Below are positions 23,801 through 37,211 of a DNA stretch of 64,000 bases, piece after piece. The position numbers and the translations under genes are program-made. The notes under the pieces were generated by a model. That model worked only from the letters and a program-made list of their open reading frames with translations, did no database searches and was not told the DNA's origin. This stretch comes from Doris montereyensis. Its lineage: Eukaryota; Mollusca; Gastropoda; Nudibranchia; Dorididae. Location of the stretch: positions 66,001 through 130,000 of the forward strand of contig JAXRKP010001114.1 in the NCBI GenBank assembly GCA_037039925.1. Direction: 5' to 3'. Every line of letters begins with the position of its first letter. Positions within the stretch are counted from its first letter, which is position 1.

Positions 23801-25420
23801 TCCCATTTACTTTTGCCATAAAAGATTTTTCCCACGCATATAGCTTGAGAACCTTTATTCCGCTAATGATTTCATTCATGAGTTTAACTCTTTTGTCCTT
23901 GACCTCATTACGGTGTTCGTCTATGTTTTTCATTTGTCTTCCTATGAAAGTGTTAACAGGAATAAGTAACAGCATGATGGCTACACCCACTAACATAGAC
24001 CAACCCAAAGAAGTGTACAAAAAGTATAGGGCAATGGTAATTTTCAAAGGCGTCATTGCAATGAGGAAGATATACTGTGCCATGTTGAAGATTCGATCAC
24101 AATCATCAGATATTAGATTTACCATCTCTCCATTTGTCTTGTCTTTCTTGCATTCGTTCCGAGGGTCATGGACTTTTTAAAGATGATCATGATTACACTT
24201 GTTTTCATGTGTCTTGAAAGGCGACATATTGAATACCAATTTCTGTGATGTGCAATTTCAGTGATGCATTTCAAAACGAAGATGCAAACAAGGATACTGA
24301 TTCCCTTCCACCTTGAGTCACTCTCTCTATCCTGAATATGAGTCATTAACATTGCTGTTAAGAGAGGCTCAATAAAGTCATGCATTTCTAACACTGTTTT
24401 GATGGCTTGTAAGAAAACGAATTTCAAACCGTATGCTTTGAGCAGAGCTCTCAAAAGGGAAGCCTGGTCTGCAGGTGTCGTCTCTGCTGGCCCAGTGTCT
24501 GTATCTGGAGATTTTTCTAGAAGGGAGTCATCGCTCTGCTGTTGATCGTCAAAATCTTTTTGCGATACCTGGCTTTCATTGCTGAGCTTACGTTTGAACT
24601 CTTCTTGCTTCCATGCTTGTTCAAGCCGTGGGACAACGTGACGACACTGATCTCTAGGGGACAAGTCAGGGACGTCGGTTTCTTCCAGCGTTCGTTTAAA
24701 CCCTGTCCACACCATGGATGTGCTCCAGCTTAGCGTCACATCAGCGTACCAGGAGGCGCTGTCTTCCGGGTGGACAACTTTGGAGGAAGATCTGGATGCC
24801 TGTGGTGAAGGTTTTTCAGTGAGACAGAACAAGGTAAACATCAGTAGCACTCCTAACAATCGAGTCAATGTTAGAAGCAAGTCCGTATTGCTCAGTGAAG
24901 AAGCGTCAGTTACAAAGTGTGAATAAAGAGTGTTCGATGTTGACACCAGCATCAGAAACCAGAACGCCAAGAGGGCGATGGAAATTCCAAACGTCCCACG
25001 TCGTGGCTTTTGCACCGTCAAGGCAGATAGCATTCCAAATATACCTGCCAGTGTTAAAGGTGAAAATCCGTCTTCTTCATTGAATCCTACAATCCCAGCA
25101 TTTTCTCTGTTGGTGAAAACTTGTACCAGAGACAAACCTGACAACACGAGTGTTGTGTACAACTTGAGCCGTGTTGTGTTGTCTAGTTGTTTTTGTTTCT
25201 TGTCACGTGACATCACGAAAATAAAATGGAATGAGATGATGACGACGAGACTAGTGCAGAGTTCCCAGGGATGAAGAAAGCTGTTCCAGATACTGGACAC
25301 AATGTTCATGTCTATAGACTGCGTTGAGAGACAATGCTCATTGGTCATGTTTTCCGGCCACGATTGACAAGTGTGTTGGTCAAGAACACTGGCCATTGAA
25401 AGGTCTTGGACTGACTCCAT
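20802..25420 (-). CDS. ABCC1: ABCC1/MRP1-type ABC transporter, apparently intronless
   Basis: A full-length multidrug-resistance-associated protein (about 1,540 codons; human MRP1 is 1,531), an ATP-driven exporter of organic anions and conjugates. Seen in order: a TMD0-like hydrophobic N-terminus; a cytoplasmic linker; TMD1 (IKLMNEI/KVLKLYAWE-type motif at about 23830); NBD1 with Walker A GMVGSGKSS, signature LSGGQKQRVSLARA and Walker B LLDDPLSAVDAH (Asp in place of catalytic Glu, normal for NBD1 of this family); an acidic linker; TMD2; NBD2 with GRTGAGKSS, FSVGQRQLLCLAR and LVLDEATAAVD; C-terminus FYSMAKDAKLVT. No intron is needed anywhere in 4.6 kb. One-base shifts occur near 24143, 22947, 22541 and 22420, and each is restored by a single base. 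Start ATG 25420 is the first in frame; it could begin slightly further upstream. Confidence 0.93.
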
Positions 25421-25630
25421 TTCTTTGCAGTTCGATGTGTCTGAATCTCACAAGACTCTCCGGAATCTGAATAACTGTGAAGATAATTGCGAAACACAAT
25501 TATGTTGATAACACTATTGGTGGTAAGTGCAAGCACAAAACAAAACATCAAGATGTAGAACAACAATGATAATAATTATAATGACAACAGCAACAACAAC
25601 AATCATATGAATGCTACTTCTTCTACTACT

Positions 25631-26700
<1,070 letters not shown>

Positions 26701-26709
26701 ACTACTACT

Positions 26710-27130
26710 GCAGCTAGAACAACAAACAAACAAAACCCAAAAGAGATTGTTAATGTGAGTATACCTCTACTTCGTGTCTCGAGTTCAGGTGAGTTCAAAA
26801 GTGAAGAGGTGTTTGGCATTAACTTCAGCAACACTGTCGTCTGTCGCTTGTCGTCTGGTTCTTACGATCAGTGCCTGGTGAGTGAAGTTCCAACGCCGGT
26901 CACTGGCTTTTATACAAGCGGAGTTCCCCAAACGTTAAAAATAAACGTTTACTATGCGGTCATTTTTGACCTTTGCTAAATTTAGTGAAGTCTGACGGCT
27001 GAGCGATTCAGAAGTACGGGGCTCTATCGTGATCACATTAATCATTTTCATGAATTATTATATTTAGGAGGGGGAGGGGGAGGGGGAGAGGTTGGAAGGG
27101 AACACGCTTTCTTCCTTTTTATTTTTTTTT
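26710..27130. other. Short unique spacer
   Basis: An open frame at 26755-26979 shows no recognisable domain. A short (GGGGGA)n tract lies at 27067-27090. Confidence 0.3.
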
Positions 27131-27134
27131 CAAT

Positions 27135-28035
27135 GTATAGAATCCATCTTGAGAGAAGTAGATGAAGATGGACATGTGGAAGTAGAATGTTTTGATGAAG
27201 TCAAATTGCATGGATATAGAATAAAAGATTTGCAGACGACACTGTCCTATTATACCACTTACAGTGAGTGGACTAAATAAATTGGTTTCGCCCGTGAAGA
27301 AATATTGTGAAGAAATATTGTGAAAAAATACTGTGAAAAAATACTGCGAAGAAATACTGTGAAGAAACATTGTGAAAAAATACTCTGAAGAAATACTTTG
27401 AAGAAACATTGTGAAGAAATACTGTGAAGAAATATTGTGAAGAAATACTTTGAAGAAACACTGTGAAGAAATACTGTGAACAAATACTGTGAAAAAATAC
27501 TAGTGTGAAGAAATATTGTGAAGAAATACTGTGAAGAAATACTGTGAAGAAATACTGTGAAAAAATACTGTGAAGAAATATTGTGAAGAAATACTGTGAA
27601 GAAATATTATGAAGAAATACTGTGAAGAAAAACTGTGAAGAAATACTGTGAAGATTATTGTGAAGTGAAGAATCGGACGTTGAAAGCAAATGCTTGCAAT
27701 AGCAACGAGAATTTTAAAATGATGAGGAACCAATACATCCATAAGAGAAAAGTTGGAGATAAATGAAAGATCACTAGAGCAGTTTGTCAAAACTCAAAAG
27801 CTGAAGCACTTTGGCCACATCAAACGACATGAAAATCTAGTAAAGCGGCTTTTGGTGGATGTGAAAGTGAGGGGGAAAAGAAATAGAGGAAATCCATGCA
27901 CAAAATGGTAGAAATGATTTACATTACAGGAAGCACAAAATGGTAAAAAAAAAAGAATAACAGAGGCAGGAATAATGGCAAGGACAATGGGACACGTTCA
28001 GGGGTGCTGACAGGAATGTTACGTTCTGTGGAATA
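27135..28035 (+). mobile_element. LINE reverse-transcriptase fragment with an internal minisatellite
   Basis: The frame ILREVDEDGH...VKLHGYRI at 27139-27222, followed after a shift by RFADDTVLL (27225-27255), is the catalytic FADD box of a non-LTR reverse transcriptase. After a 13-bp minisatellite (27295-27660) the C-terminal part resumes: QKLKHFGHIKRHENLVKRLL, then VRGKRNRGNPCTKW (27800-27910), the usual end of such elements. The element runs into a GATGAT-rich tail that is itself amplified. Frames are broken, so it is a dead copy. Confidence 0.8.
27295..27662. repeat. 13-bp minisatellite inside the LINE
   Basis: About 28 copies of GTGAAGAAATACT with variants (ATATT, AACACT, AAAAATACT). The 13-bp period rotates the reading frame and gives the 13-residue peptide periodicity seen on the minus strand. 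Confidence 0.95.
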
Positions 28036-29025
28036 ATGCGCTGTGATGATGATGATGATGTGCTGACAGGGATGTTACATCCTATGGAACAATGCGCTGT
28101 TGATGATGATGATGTGCTGACAGGAATGTTACATCCTATGGAACAATGCGCTGTTGATGATGATGATGTGCTGACAGGGATATTATGTTCTATAGGATAA
28201 CATGCTGTTGATGATGATGCTGTGCTGACAGGGATGTTACATCCTATGGAACAATGCGCTGTTGATGATGATGATGATGTGATGACATGGATATTATGTT
28301 CTATAGGATAACATGCTGTTGATGATGTGCTGACAGGGATATTATGTTCTATAGGATAACATGCTGTTGATGATGATGATGTGCTGACAGGGATTTTATG
28401 TCCTATGGGATAACATGCTGTTGATGATGATGATATGCTGACAGGGGTGTTATGTCCTATGGGATAACATGCTGTTGATGATGATGATGCGCTGACAGGG
28501 ATGTTGCATCCTATGGGACAATGCGCTGTTGATGATGATGATGTGCTGACAGGGGTGTTATGTCCTATGGGATAGTAATTAATGTACTGTTGATGATGAT
28601 GATGTGCTGACAGGGATGTTATGTCCTACGGGACAATACGCTGTTGATGATGATGTGCTGACAGGGATGTTATGTCCTACGGACAACGCTGTTGATGATG
28701 ATGTGCTGACAGGGATGTTATGTCATGTGGAACAATGCGCTGTTGATGATGATGTGCTGACAAGGATGTGACGTCCTATGGAATAATACGCTGTTGATGA
28801 TGATGTGCTGACAGGAATGTTATGTCCTATGGGATAATATGCTGTTGATGATGATGATGTGCTGACAGGGATGTTATGTCCTATGGGATAATGCGCTGTT
28901 GATGATGATGATGTGCTGACAGGAATGTTATGTCTTATGGGATAATATGCTGTTGATGATGATGATGTGCTGACAGGGATGTGACGTCCTATGGGATAAT
29001 GCGCTGTTGATGATGATGGTGCCTT
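28006..29025. repeat. ~55-60-bp minisatellite derived from a LINE 3' tail
   Basis: About 18 copies of TGCTGACAGGGATGTTATG, then TCCTATGGGATAATGCGCTG, then TTGATGATGATG. The first unit (27999-28065) is continuous with the LINE C-terminus and its GATGAT tail, so the LINE end appears to be the seed. Copy variation includes GATGAT number and GGGATAACATG versus GAACAATGCG subtypes. Confidence 0.93.
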
Positions 29026-29107
29026 CAGCTGAATATTAAACTAAACATACATCCTGATTCACTACAAATGTATGTATGCGTGTGTTTGTGCATGCATGTA
29101 TAATATT

Positions 29108-29113
29108 ATATTA

Positions 29114-29146
<33 letters not shown>

Positions 29147-29218
29147 TGTATGTATGTATGTATGTATGTATGTATGTATGTATGTATGTATATATGTATG
29201 TATGTATGCATATATGCA

Positions 29219-29252
<34 letters not shown>

Positions 29253-29320
29253 CATGTATGTATGTATGTATGTATGTATGTATGTATGTATGTATGTATG
29301 TATGTATGTATGTATGTATA
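29108..29320. repeat. (TATG)n microsatellite
   Basis: Tetranucleotide TATG/CATA array with scattered TATA and GCATG interruptions near 29190-29255. Confidence 0.98.
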
Positions 29321-29439
29321 CGATTCTGAAATAGTGAAAACAACATAGGCCTGTTTCAAACCTGTTTTATTTTAAAAGTTCTTGAAACATTGCTCTCATC
29401 GCATGTGAAGGCGAATGACTAATGCCAAGCTTCCAATCT

Positions 29440-29685
29440 GCCTATATCATATCATATCATATCATATCATATCATATCATCATATTATATCAAATTATAT
29501 CATATCATATTAAATCATATCACATCATATCAAATCATATCATATCATATCATACCATATCATATCATAACATATCATACCATATATCATATCATATCAT
29601 ATCATATCATATCATATCATACCATATCATATCATACCATATCATATATCATATCAAATCATATCATAATATATACATATAAAGG
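29440..29685. repeat. (ATATC)n pentanucleotide array
   Basis: CATAT/ATATC units with A-for-T variants (CAAAT, CATACC). The array ends in a short AT-rich stretch. Confidence 0.95.
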
Positions 29686-30044
29686 CTTTTACTTTTACTT
29701 TTACAAACCTTTACTTGCCCTGTTTGATAACATTTGTGGTATCTTAACAATTTTATTCAGAGAAAAATGCGAGGTACGTTTGAGGCTAATCATCCTACAA
29801 AAAAACTTAAAACCATTGTCTAAGCATTTTTAGTTAAACATTTGAGCGAATTCCAAATTTATACTGATCTATACATACAAGATTTTTTTCTTCTTATTTC
29901 TGTAATATGATAAGAAATATAAATTTTGAATGAATCTCCGCTAATAGAAGTATTTTGAGAGTGTTCAAATACACGAATGTGATCAATATCATCGATCTGA
30001 TGGAGAATTTTATATAGCTGGATGACATCATCACGCCTATGGTG

Positions 30045-30103
30045 ATACATGTATTATAATAATACTAATAATACTACTACTACTAATAATAATGATGATA
30101 ATG

Positions 30104-30153
<50 letters not shown>

Positions 30154-30222
30154 TATCCTTATTATTATTATTATTATTATTTTATTATTATGATTATTAT
30201 TATGATTATGATTATGATTATG

Positions 30223-30254
<32 letters not shown>

Positions 30255-30285
30255 GACTATTACTACTACTATTATTGTTACTAGC
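30045..30285. repeat. (AAT)n/(ATT)n inverted triplet array
   Basis: An AAT block (30053-30153) is followed by an ATT block (30157-30250), so the two halves are complementary and could form a hairpin. Confidence 0.93.
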
Positions 30286-30464
30286 TTAGAGTGGGGTAGG
30301 GGTAGCTATTAGATCTAGATGCAGATCTTAGTCTACATCAGGATTCTACTGATGCTCAAGAAAGGCTTGACCTCACAGGGCATTTTGATCCTCTACATTT
30401 AAGTCTATTAGATTTCAAGCGCCTCGGTTCTACGTTTAGTATTTGAATCTTTGTCTATCGTATC

Positions 30465-30830
30465 TACGTGTCCATGTATCCATTAATCTATCCATTTATT
30501 TATCTATCTACCCATTTATTTATCTATCTATCCATTTATCTATCTCTCTATCCATTTATCCATCTATCTATCCATTTATTTATCTATACATCTATCCATT
30601 TATTTATCTATCCATCTATATATCCATGTATCTATCCATTTATCCATCTAACTATCAATCTATCTATCCATTTATTTATCTATCCATCTATATATCTATC
30701 CATTTATTTATATATCTATCAATCTATCCATCCATGTATCCATCTATCTATCCGTCTATCCATCCATCAATCTATATATCTATTTAATCCACTTATCTGT
30801 CTATCTATCTATCTTTTATTTATATTTCTA
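30465..30830. repeat. (TATC)n-rich array
   Basis: TATC units mixed with CCATTTATTTATC. A higher-order period of about 24-28 bp is visible (TATCCATTTATTTATCTATC). Confidence 0.93.
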
Positions 30831-31307
30831 TGTTTCTATCTATCTGAACTATATATCCTCAATGTTAGAACAAAGCGACTCCAATGCTACACCGTAGAAA
30901 GACTTGTTTCTATATTTAGTATTCTCAAGAGGCTTGGCACCAACGACATAACAAATGGCGTACTCTGTCTGACCCCTGTGTCGCAAGATTGATTTCGAGA
31001 CATGGGCACCGAAGCGGGTCAGTGAAGCTTATCGCATATCGATAGCGTTTTCTCATTTACACCCCCCTCCTCTGTCTCAAGTGCCAGTCAAACTTTCTCA
31101 TTCTATTTCTCCCTCCTCCCCCTTTTTTCTCTCACCACCGCCCACTCTCTCTCTCTGTACATATCTATATACATCTTTCTCCCTCTCCCTCTATCTCTCC
31201 CTCTCTTTCTATATATCTCGCTCTCCTTATATCCATCCGTTCTCTCTTCTTGTATTCCCCTCTCTCTCCCATTGTATCCACCTCTCTCGTCACCCCCCCC
31301 CTCTCTC

Positions 31308-31312
31308 TCTCT

Positions 31313-31370
<58 letters not shown>

Positions 31371-31373
31371 CTC
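31308..31373. repeat. (CA)n(TA)n(TG)n palindromic microsatellite
   Basis: (AC)11, (AT)6-7, (GT)11 in succession form an almost perfect inverted repeat about 60 bp long. Confidence 0.95.
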
Positions 31374-31574
31374 AAGTGTTTGTCTATCTGTCTCTCACTT
31401 TCTATCTCTCCCCCCTCCCTATCTCCCTCTCTCTATATTATATCTCTCTCAATCGCCCCCTCTCATTATATCTATTTTTTCTATCCTTATATTCCTCTCT
31501 CTTTTCACTTTTTCCTCATATCCCCGTTCTCTCTCTTTCTACCCCCCCCCCCCCCTGTCTCTCTCCCCCCACCA

Positions 31575-31678
<104 letters not shown>

Positions 31679-32880
31679 TATCTTTTCTCTCTCTCTGTGT
31701 GTCTGTCTGTCCACCTGTCTCTCTATCTGTCCCTTCCCCCCTCACCCATCTCATTTAATATCTCCCTTCTACTCTCTCACTCTCTCTCTCTCTCTCTCTC
31801 TCCCTCTATGGCTTACTCATCTCCTCCCAACCTCCCTCTGTTTCTCTCTCGCTGACTTTGTATGTGCCTCTCTCTGTCTTTCCTCCAACCCAATCTCACA
31901 GTCTATCTCTCTCCCTCCCTTTCCCTACACATACCTCTGTATATATATATATATATATATATTTCTTTCAATCGAATTCCAAGACTTTCCAGTTTTCCAA
32001 GATGAGTGGGAATCCTATAATATATAAATATCGTTTTCTCACTCCGTGTGTCTGTCTGTCCGCCTGCCTCTCTTTTTTTCTCTCTCCCTCTGTTCCCCAA
32101 CCCCTCTTTCCTCTCACTCCCTCTTTTAATATCTCCCTTCTACTCTCTCTCTCTCTCTCTCTTTAGCTTCTCTCTCTACCTCCCAACCTCCTATCTGTTC
32201 TCTCTCTCTCGCTGACTTTGTATGTGTCTGTGCACGTTTGCCTCTCTGTCTTTCCCTCCAACTCAATCTCACTGTCTCTCTCTCTCCCTCCCTTTCCCTA
32301 CATGTCTCTCGCTCTGTTTCTCATTCATTCGCCCCCGACTCTGTATCTGCCACTCTTAATTCTCTTCTTTTCTGCTTTGCCTCTCTCATCCCGTATCAGG
32401 CTATGTCCCCACCCCTCCCCTGTTTGTCTGTCTTTCTCTCTGTCCCTTTTCCCTTCTCCCTCTGTCTCTACCCCCCCTCTCTATGTGTGTCTGTATATCT
32501 CTCTCTCTAGCAAAAGACATTGCAAAACAAGGATTGAAAGCAATTACAGTTAACACAGAGGTTTGAGTATTATGACCAGCGTAAGAAGAGGGGGAAAAGC
32601 TCAGATCATGGATAGTGGAAAATGCTCTCTTCTCAGGCAAGTCTAAATATTCACTACCCACATGTAACTAAAGAGTCACTTGGAGAGTGAAATGGAAGGA
32701 TCAGGGTGGGCGTAATGGCAACAAAAAGTGTCTCATGGGGAAATAAAAGTAAGTAACTAAATGGAAGCTTAAATCAAAAGCAAAGAGATGTCTGCTACAT
32801 TGTATACCGCGCATAAGTTTGGACACTCAGATGTAAGAAGGAGAGGTTATTAGAAGCGACTCAAGTTTTTTAAAAATGTT

Positions 32881-32881
<1 letters not shown>

Positions 32882-32960
<79 letters not shown>

Positions 32961-33004
32961 AGACAAACAGAGAGAGAAAGAGAGAGACAAACGGACAGAC
33001 AAAC

Positions 33005-33071
<67 letters not shown>

Positions 33072-33102
33072 GGAGGGAGAGCGAGACAGACAGACAGACA
33101 AA
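32882..33102. repeat. (GA)n with (GACA)n interruptions
   Basis: Two long GA blocks separated by GGGGGGGGAGACAAACAG and GACAAACGGACAGACAAAC. It ends in a GACA tract. Confidence 0.97.
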
Positions 33103-33440
33103 CAAACAGATTTGCTGAAAAAGCCTGCCCTCAGTTTCTTTTTTTTTTGTTCTTGAAAAGTTGCCAACGATAATAATAAATATCAACACCATAGAAAAAA
33201 TGGACATTGTAACACAGAAAACATCAGCTGATTTTAAAATCTAATGACAATCGTTTAACATACAAATACAGTACAGCAAGTTGAATTCGTTTGTCTCAGT
33301 TTCAAAATAACTGAACCAATGAATATTTATTGAAGAACATAATGAAAGTGTGAAGCATACAAATAAAAATACAACGTAATATCTAACCGGGACTATACAA
33401 AACCTTGTTTAATTAGCAACATCATCATTTGTTGATCACC

Positions 33441-33730
33441 AAGTTCCTTCAAAGCCAATAGAGCTGGAGGTTATCCCTGTTTCCATGGCATGAAGCGGAA
33501 CAGGTGATAATAGTCACCTCCTGGACAGGACGCTAGCCTGACACAGGTTTTAAATCCCAAGCTAGTGCTTGCACCTATTTGTACTTTGGTAGAGTGGGGG
33601 CAAATGCATGTTACATGAATACACGTCTTTCCCAGGGAACAAAACGTCGGACCTAGCGGTGCTATAAATTCGAACCAGGGATCTCAAGATCCGCAGTCCG
33701 GCAGTCTAACCACTCCGCCACACATTATGC
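33441..33730 (-). mobile_element. tRNA-derived SINE family A, copy 4
   Basis: Minus-strand copy. The minus-strand head is GTGGCGGAGTGGTTAGACTG with B box GGTTCGAATT, the best-preserved tRNA-like head in the window. The body (AGCTTGGGATTTAAAACCTG, CCTGTCCAGGAGGTGA, CCATGGAAACAGGGATAA) matches the plus-strand copies. The 3' end is TGAAGGAACTT. Confidence 0.9.
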
Positions 33731-33789
33731 TGTGGTACAATAGGCCAAGTCAGATTTCCTTGAAGCATGGAAGTGATTAGAACATCAAA

Positions 33790-33935
33790 ATGTAGATCCC
33801 CCCACCTCCCCATTATCATTAAAGATCCCATCGCTGTTTACAGGGCAGTACGGGCAAAATAAAACAAAATCCTACCAAAGCCCCAAGCGAGATCCCCTTA
33901 GTTGTGGATGTGGGTAAATCAAATAAAAAATCAAA
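33790..33935 (+). mobile_element. SINE family B, body fragment
   Basis: Contains AAAGATCCCATCGCTGTTTACAGGGCAG and GATCCCCTTAGTTGTGGATGTGGGTAAATCAAAT, the reverse of the body of copy 38020-38322. The head is absent. Confidence 0.65.
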
Positions 33936-33939
33936 ACCC

Positions 33940-35830
33940 CTATTGTTGCATTCTCGTCTCTCGAAAAAAAATTGATTTGTACACGCAAAAAAAAAAAAGA
34001 GCAATTAACAAGCCATAAGTGCAATGTACATGCATTAAAACAATTAAATGCGATTGACTTAGAATTTAGATAGATTCCAACTTCTTTCCTTATGTCAACT
34101 TCATGTAAGACGAGTTAGCCGCCAACGCGTTGGTTTTATGGCACATTTAGCAGCGGCAACAGCAGTGTACAATACTCAAGTGATCGCTTAGGATGAAGAC
34201 GTATTTATAGGCACTATTCTGGCACAAATAAGTGCAGGGTTACCCACTGCACACTTAAAGTACTTAAAGAAAAGAAAGAACATTTTTTAATTGAGAGATT
34301 TAAACATATTTAAATGACAGCAAAACTATGTTAAGTATTCTTTAGAATGGTAATATGAGGGAACATTCATAGAAATGATAAAAATTTAGAAATAACACCA
34401 CCAGTAGTAGTATTTTCAATGATAATTACATACTATTGACAACTAATAATATTAATAATAGTAACAATAGCAATAATACAACAGTAACAATAATAATATG
34501 CCTTATATAGCAATAACAATGACAACAAAATGACCTGAGCATGTTTTTCTTCATTATTTGATATTGACAATTTTAACCACTACCATTGTACTCGGCATGT
34601 CTAAATTAGGTGAAAAAGATCAATTTTTTTATCATAATAATGGTCGCCATGGGAACGCCACCATCTTGGATATTCATTGCTAAAATAACAACTTTATTTC
34701 AATACACTTATTCAGTTATAAACAAATTTGGCTATAACTTTGTACACACTTTATTTCGTTCAATATCTAGCTGCAACCAGAAGCTGTTTTGGATAAATGG
34801 AACGGTTTTCATTTTATGATTTTTTTGAAAATGCACATATATAGCAACCTTTCCAAGTTTTGGCAAATTTAATCACAAAAAAAATCCGCTTTGCAAAAAT
34901 TTGAAGAGATATCAAAAAAGCAAATGGGTAAAAAAATTTTTTGGCATTAAAGATGTCATATACCAAATTTGGGGGCAATCGGACAATAAAATAAAAGTAG
35001 ATCGCTTATCACTGTCAAAAAGTAACATTTTGAGAAAATCACATTTTAAAAATTTGTTTCCATTATTTTAATGTTTTTCCGTATATAAATCTATAAAAGG
35101 ATAATATAATATAATACTTTGAAACATCATACATCGTAAGAGGCTATCAAATATTTCATGTCAACCCTATTTCAACTGCTCCAGATCCCTTATACTCATG
35201 TCGGGATGGCATTTTTCTTATAACAGGTGCACTGAATATTGACAATAATTCATCAAAAGTAGATTTTTCGGATAGGGTACTTTGTGGTAATTAGAATGGG
35301 TACCAACTTGTTATACTTTAGACAAAATTTCCAGCTTTTATAGTACCGTACAACTGATGTGTTGAAGGTTAGGCGGTATCATTTTAAAAAAAAATAAATG
35401 ATTCAATCATATGATATGTTATCAATCATATGATATGTTCAATGATTGATATGTTTATGATGCCTGTCACTAGGTATCTGGATATTATAAAATACAGTGC
35501 TGTGAATTTCAGCAATTTTCACAAAGTGCCAACCTGCTTGTATTTCAATTATTTGACTACCTGCATTGAAACTACAGTGCGTGATTGTGACATTTCAAAA
35601 CACAGCGCTGAAAATTGCTAGACACACAAAACATTGTGACTTCCTAAGTTACTTCATACAATCCCCTTAGCAGTTGTCATATTTTAAGCCCACGATGGCA
35701 GGTAATGTGGTTAAAAAAAAAAACCCAACTCAAGCACTAATAAATCCTGCAAAATATTGCAAATGACCGCAAAAGACAAAAAGAAATGGGTGCGAGCTTT
35801 CACAGATTAAAAAATTTAATTTCTTTCTTT
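33940..35830. other. Non-coding, AT-rich spacer
   Basis: No gene is recognised. The stretch 34620-35250 (GTCGCCATGGGAACGCCACC, CCATCTTGGAT, long T/A runs) loosely resembles 16035-16370 and may be a shared old repeat. The rest shows nothing recognisable. Confidence 0.35.
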
Positions 35831-35835
35831 CTTTA

Positions 35836-36405
35836 TCAGTTCCCATTCTACCTTTCGGTGTATGGGTTCAGATGCCCAAAATGATCTACTGTATTCTCTA
35901 CTGTCTAAGGTCCAGGTTTCGCTGCGTGTTGTATACTGCCATTTTGATTTTTGTTGACGATTCTTGTTTACCTACAAATGCCTTTTCTAGATGGTTATAT
36001 ATTGCACTTGCCTTTTTGATTCTCTTAGTTTTCCCTGAGTTAATCATTACTCCTAGGTAATTGTAGCTTTGAACTTGTGCTAAATTCTCCCTGCCGAATT
36101 TAAGATTTTGTTTTTTAGCTTTCCTACTTATTAGCATTGTTTTGGTTTTCTATGCATTTACTCTCAATCCTATTTTATTTAGTTCATTGTTCATAATGTT
36201 GACAATAATATTCGACTGAAGGTCACTTTCTGATTTTCCAAACAGAACTAAATCATCGGCAAATGAAAGCATTGATACATTTACTGATTTGAGTTTCCAC
36301 TTTCCTACATTCCTTTTCTTCATTTTCAATTTCATAACATTTATAAATTTGTATTCATTGAAATTCATTAAAAATATCTGTATATTTATGTCTATTTTCA
36401 TATGT
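35836..36405 (-). mobile_element. LINE reverse-transcriptase fragment
   Basis: The minus strand encodes SVNVSMLSFADDLVLFGKSES, ELNKIGLRVNA, KTKTMLISRK, QVQSYNYLGVMI and, after a frame shift, SETWTLDSREYSRSFWAS. These are the catalytic FADD box and downstream thumb motifs of a non-LTR reverse transcriptase. An in-frame stop sits where the N of the NxxKT motif region is expected. It is a fragment with no ends. Confidence 0.85.
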
Positions 36406-37211
36406 AAATGTACCGCAAAACCTCGGATTCAACAAAATCGTCGGGAACATTCTTAAGTTCTTTCTGCACCTGAGGTCTCGTTGAATTTGAGGTGTCTCTA
36501 CTTTACATTTACCACCAATTGTTGACATTGGTGTTGAAACAATCTAGATTTACCTAAAAAAATGTAATGGACAGAGTTTAAAAGCAATGTGAAGCGTAGT
36601 GAGGCAGTTAGTCAGAAGGCCTGATTGCTCTCTTGAACTGTTACTTATTTAGTTGATATGATGTGTATGCAATTGTGTTTGCGTGCTGTTTGTGTGTGTG
36701 TGTCTATCCTATCTGGAAAATGGAGTTTGAGTCATTTCAGCTTTCTTTGTTTTAAACCGCTATCTCCTTTGTTGAATTTAAAGAAATTAGCACTAAATAA
36801 TGTAAATAGAACTTCCTTGAATGTCTTTTTTGTGATGCCAAATTTATCTAATTTTGTTCAAGGGTATCAAAGTTATAAGCTTTTAAAAATGATACCTGTT
36901 TTTTTTAATCATACTGTATATACATATATAAATATATGTATATATCTATATCTATATATATTTAGAGTCACTAAGCTGGCCCTCTAAGACTTGTCTGTCA
37001 GAACTCCACCAACCAATAAGTAACTACTTTGGTCAAACATAAACGTCAGTCTGAAAACAAAATTTTAAGTCAGAATATGTCAAGGAATGAAAAATAAGTA
37101 AAAAATTCACAACTAAACTAGCTGATCGTTTCATGGACAACTGATTTGTAAAACTCTTGTGTTTAATTATAATTCGAATAAAATTATCTACTTTGTCTAT
37201 TCTGTGACGGT

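Noticed and set aside
27092..27280. Candidate small host exon (acceptor-like TATAG, donor-like AGTGAGT)
   Set aside because: A one-base shift gives RFADDTVLL, an RT catalytic box, so it belongs to a LINE.
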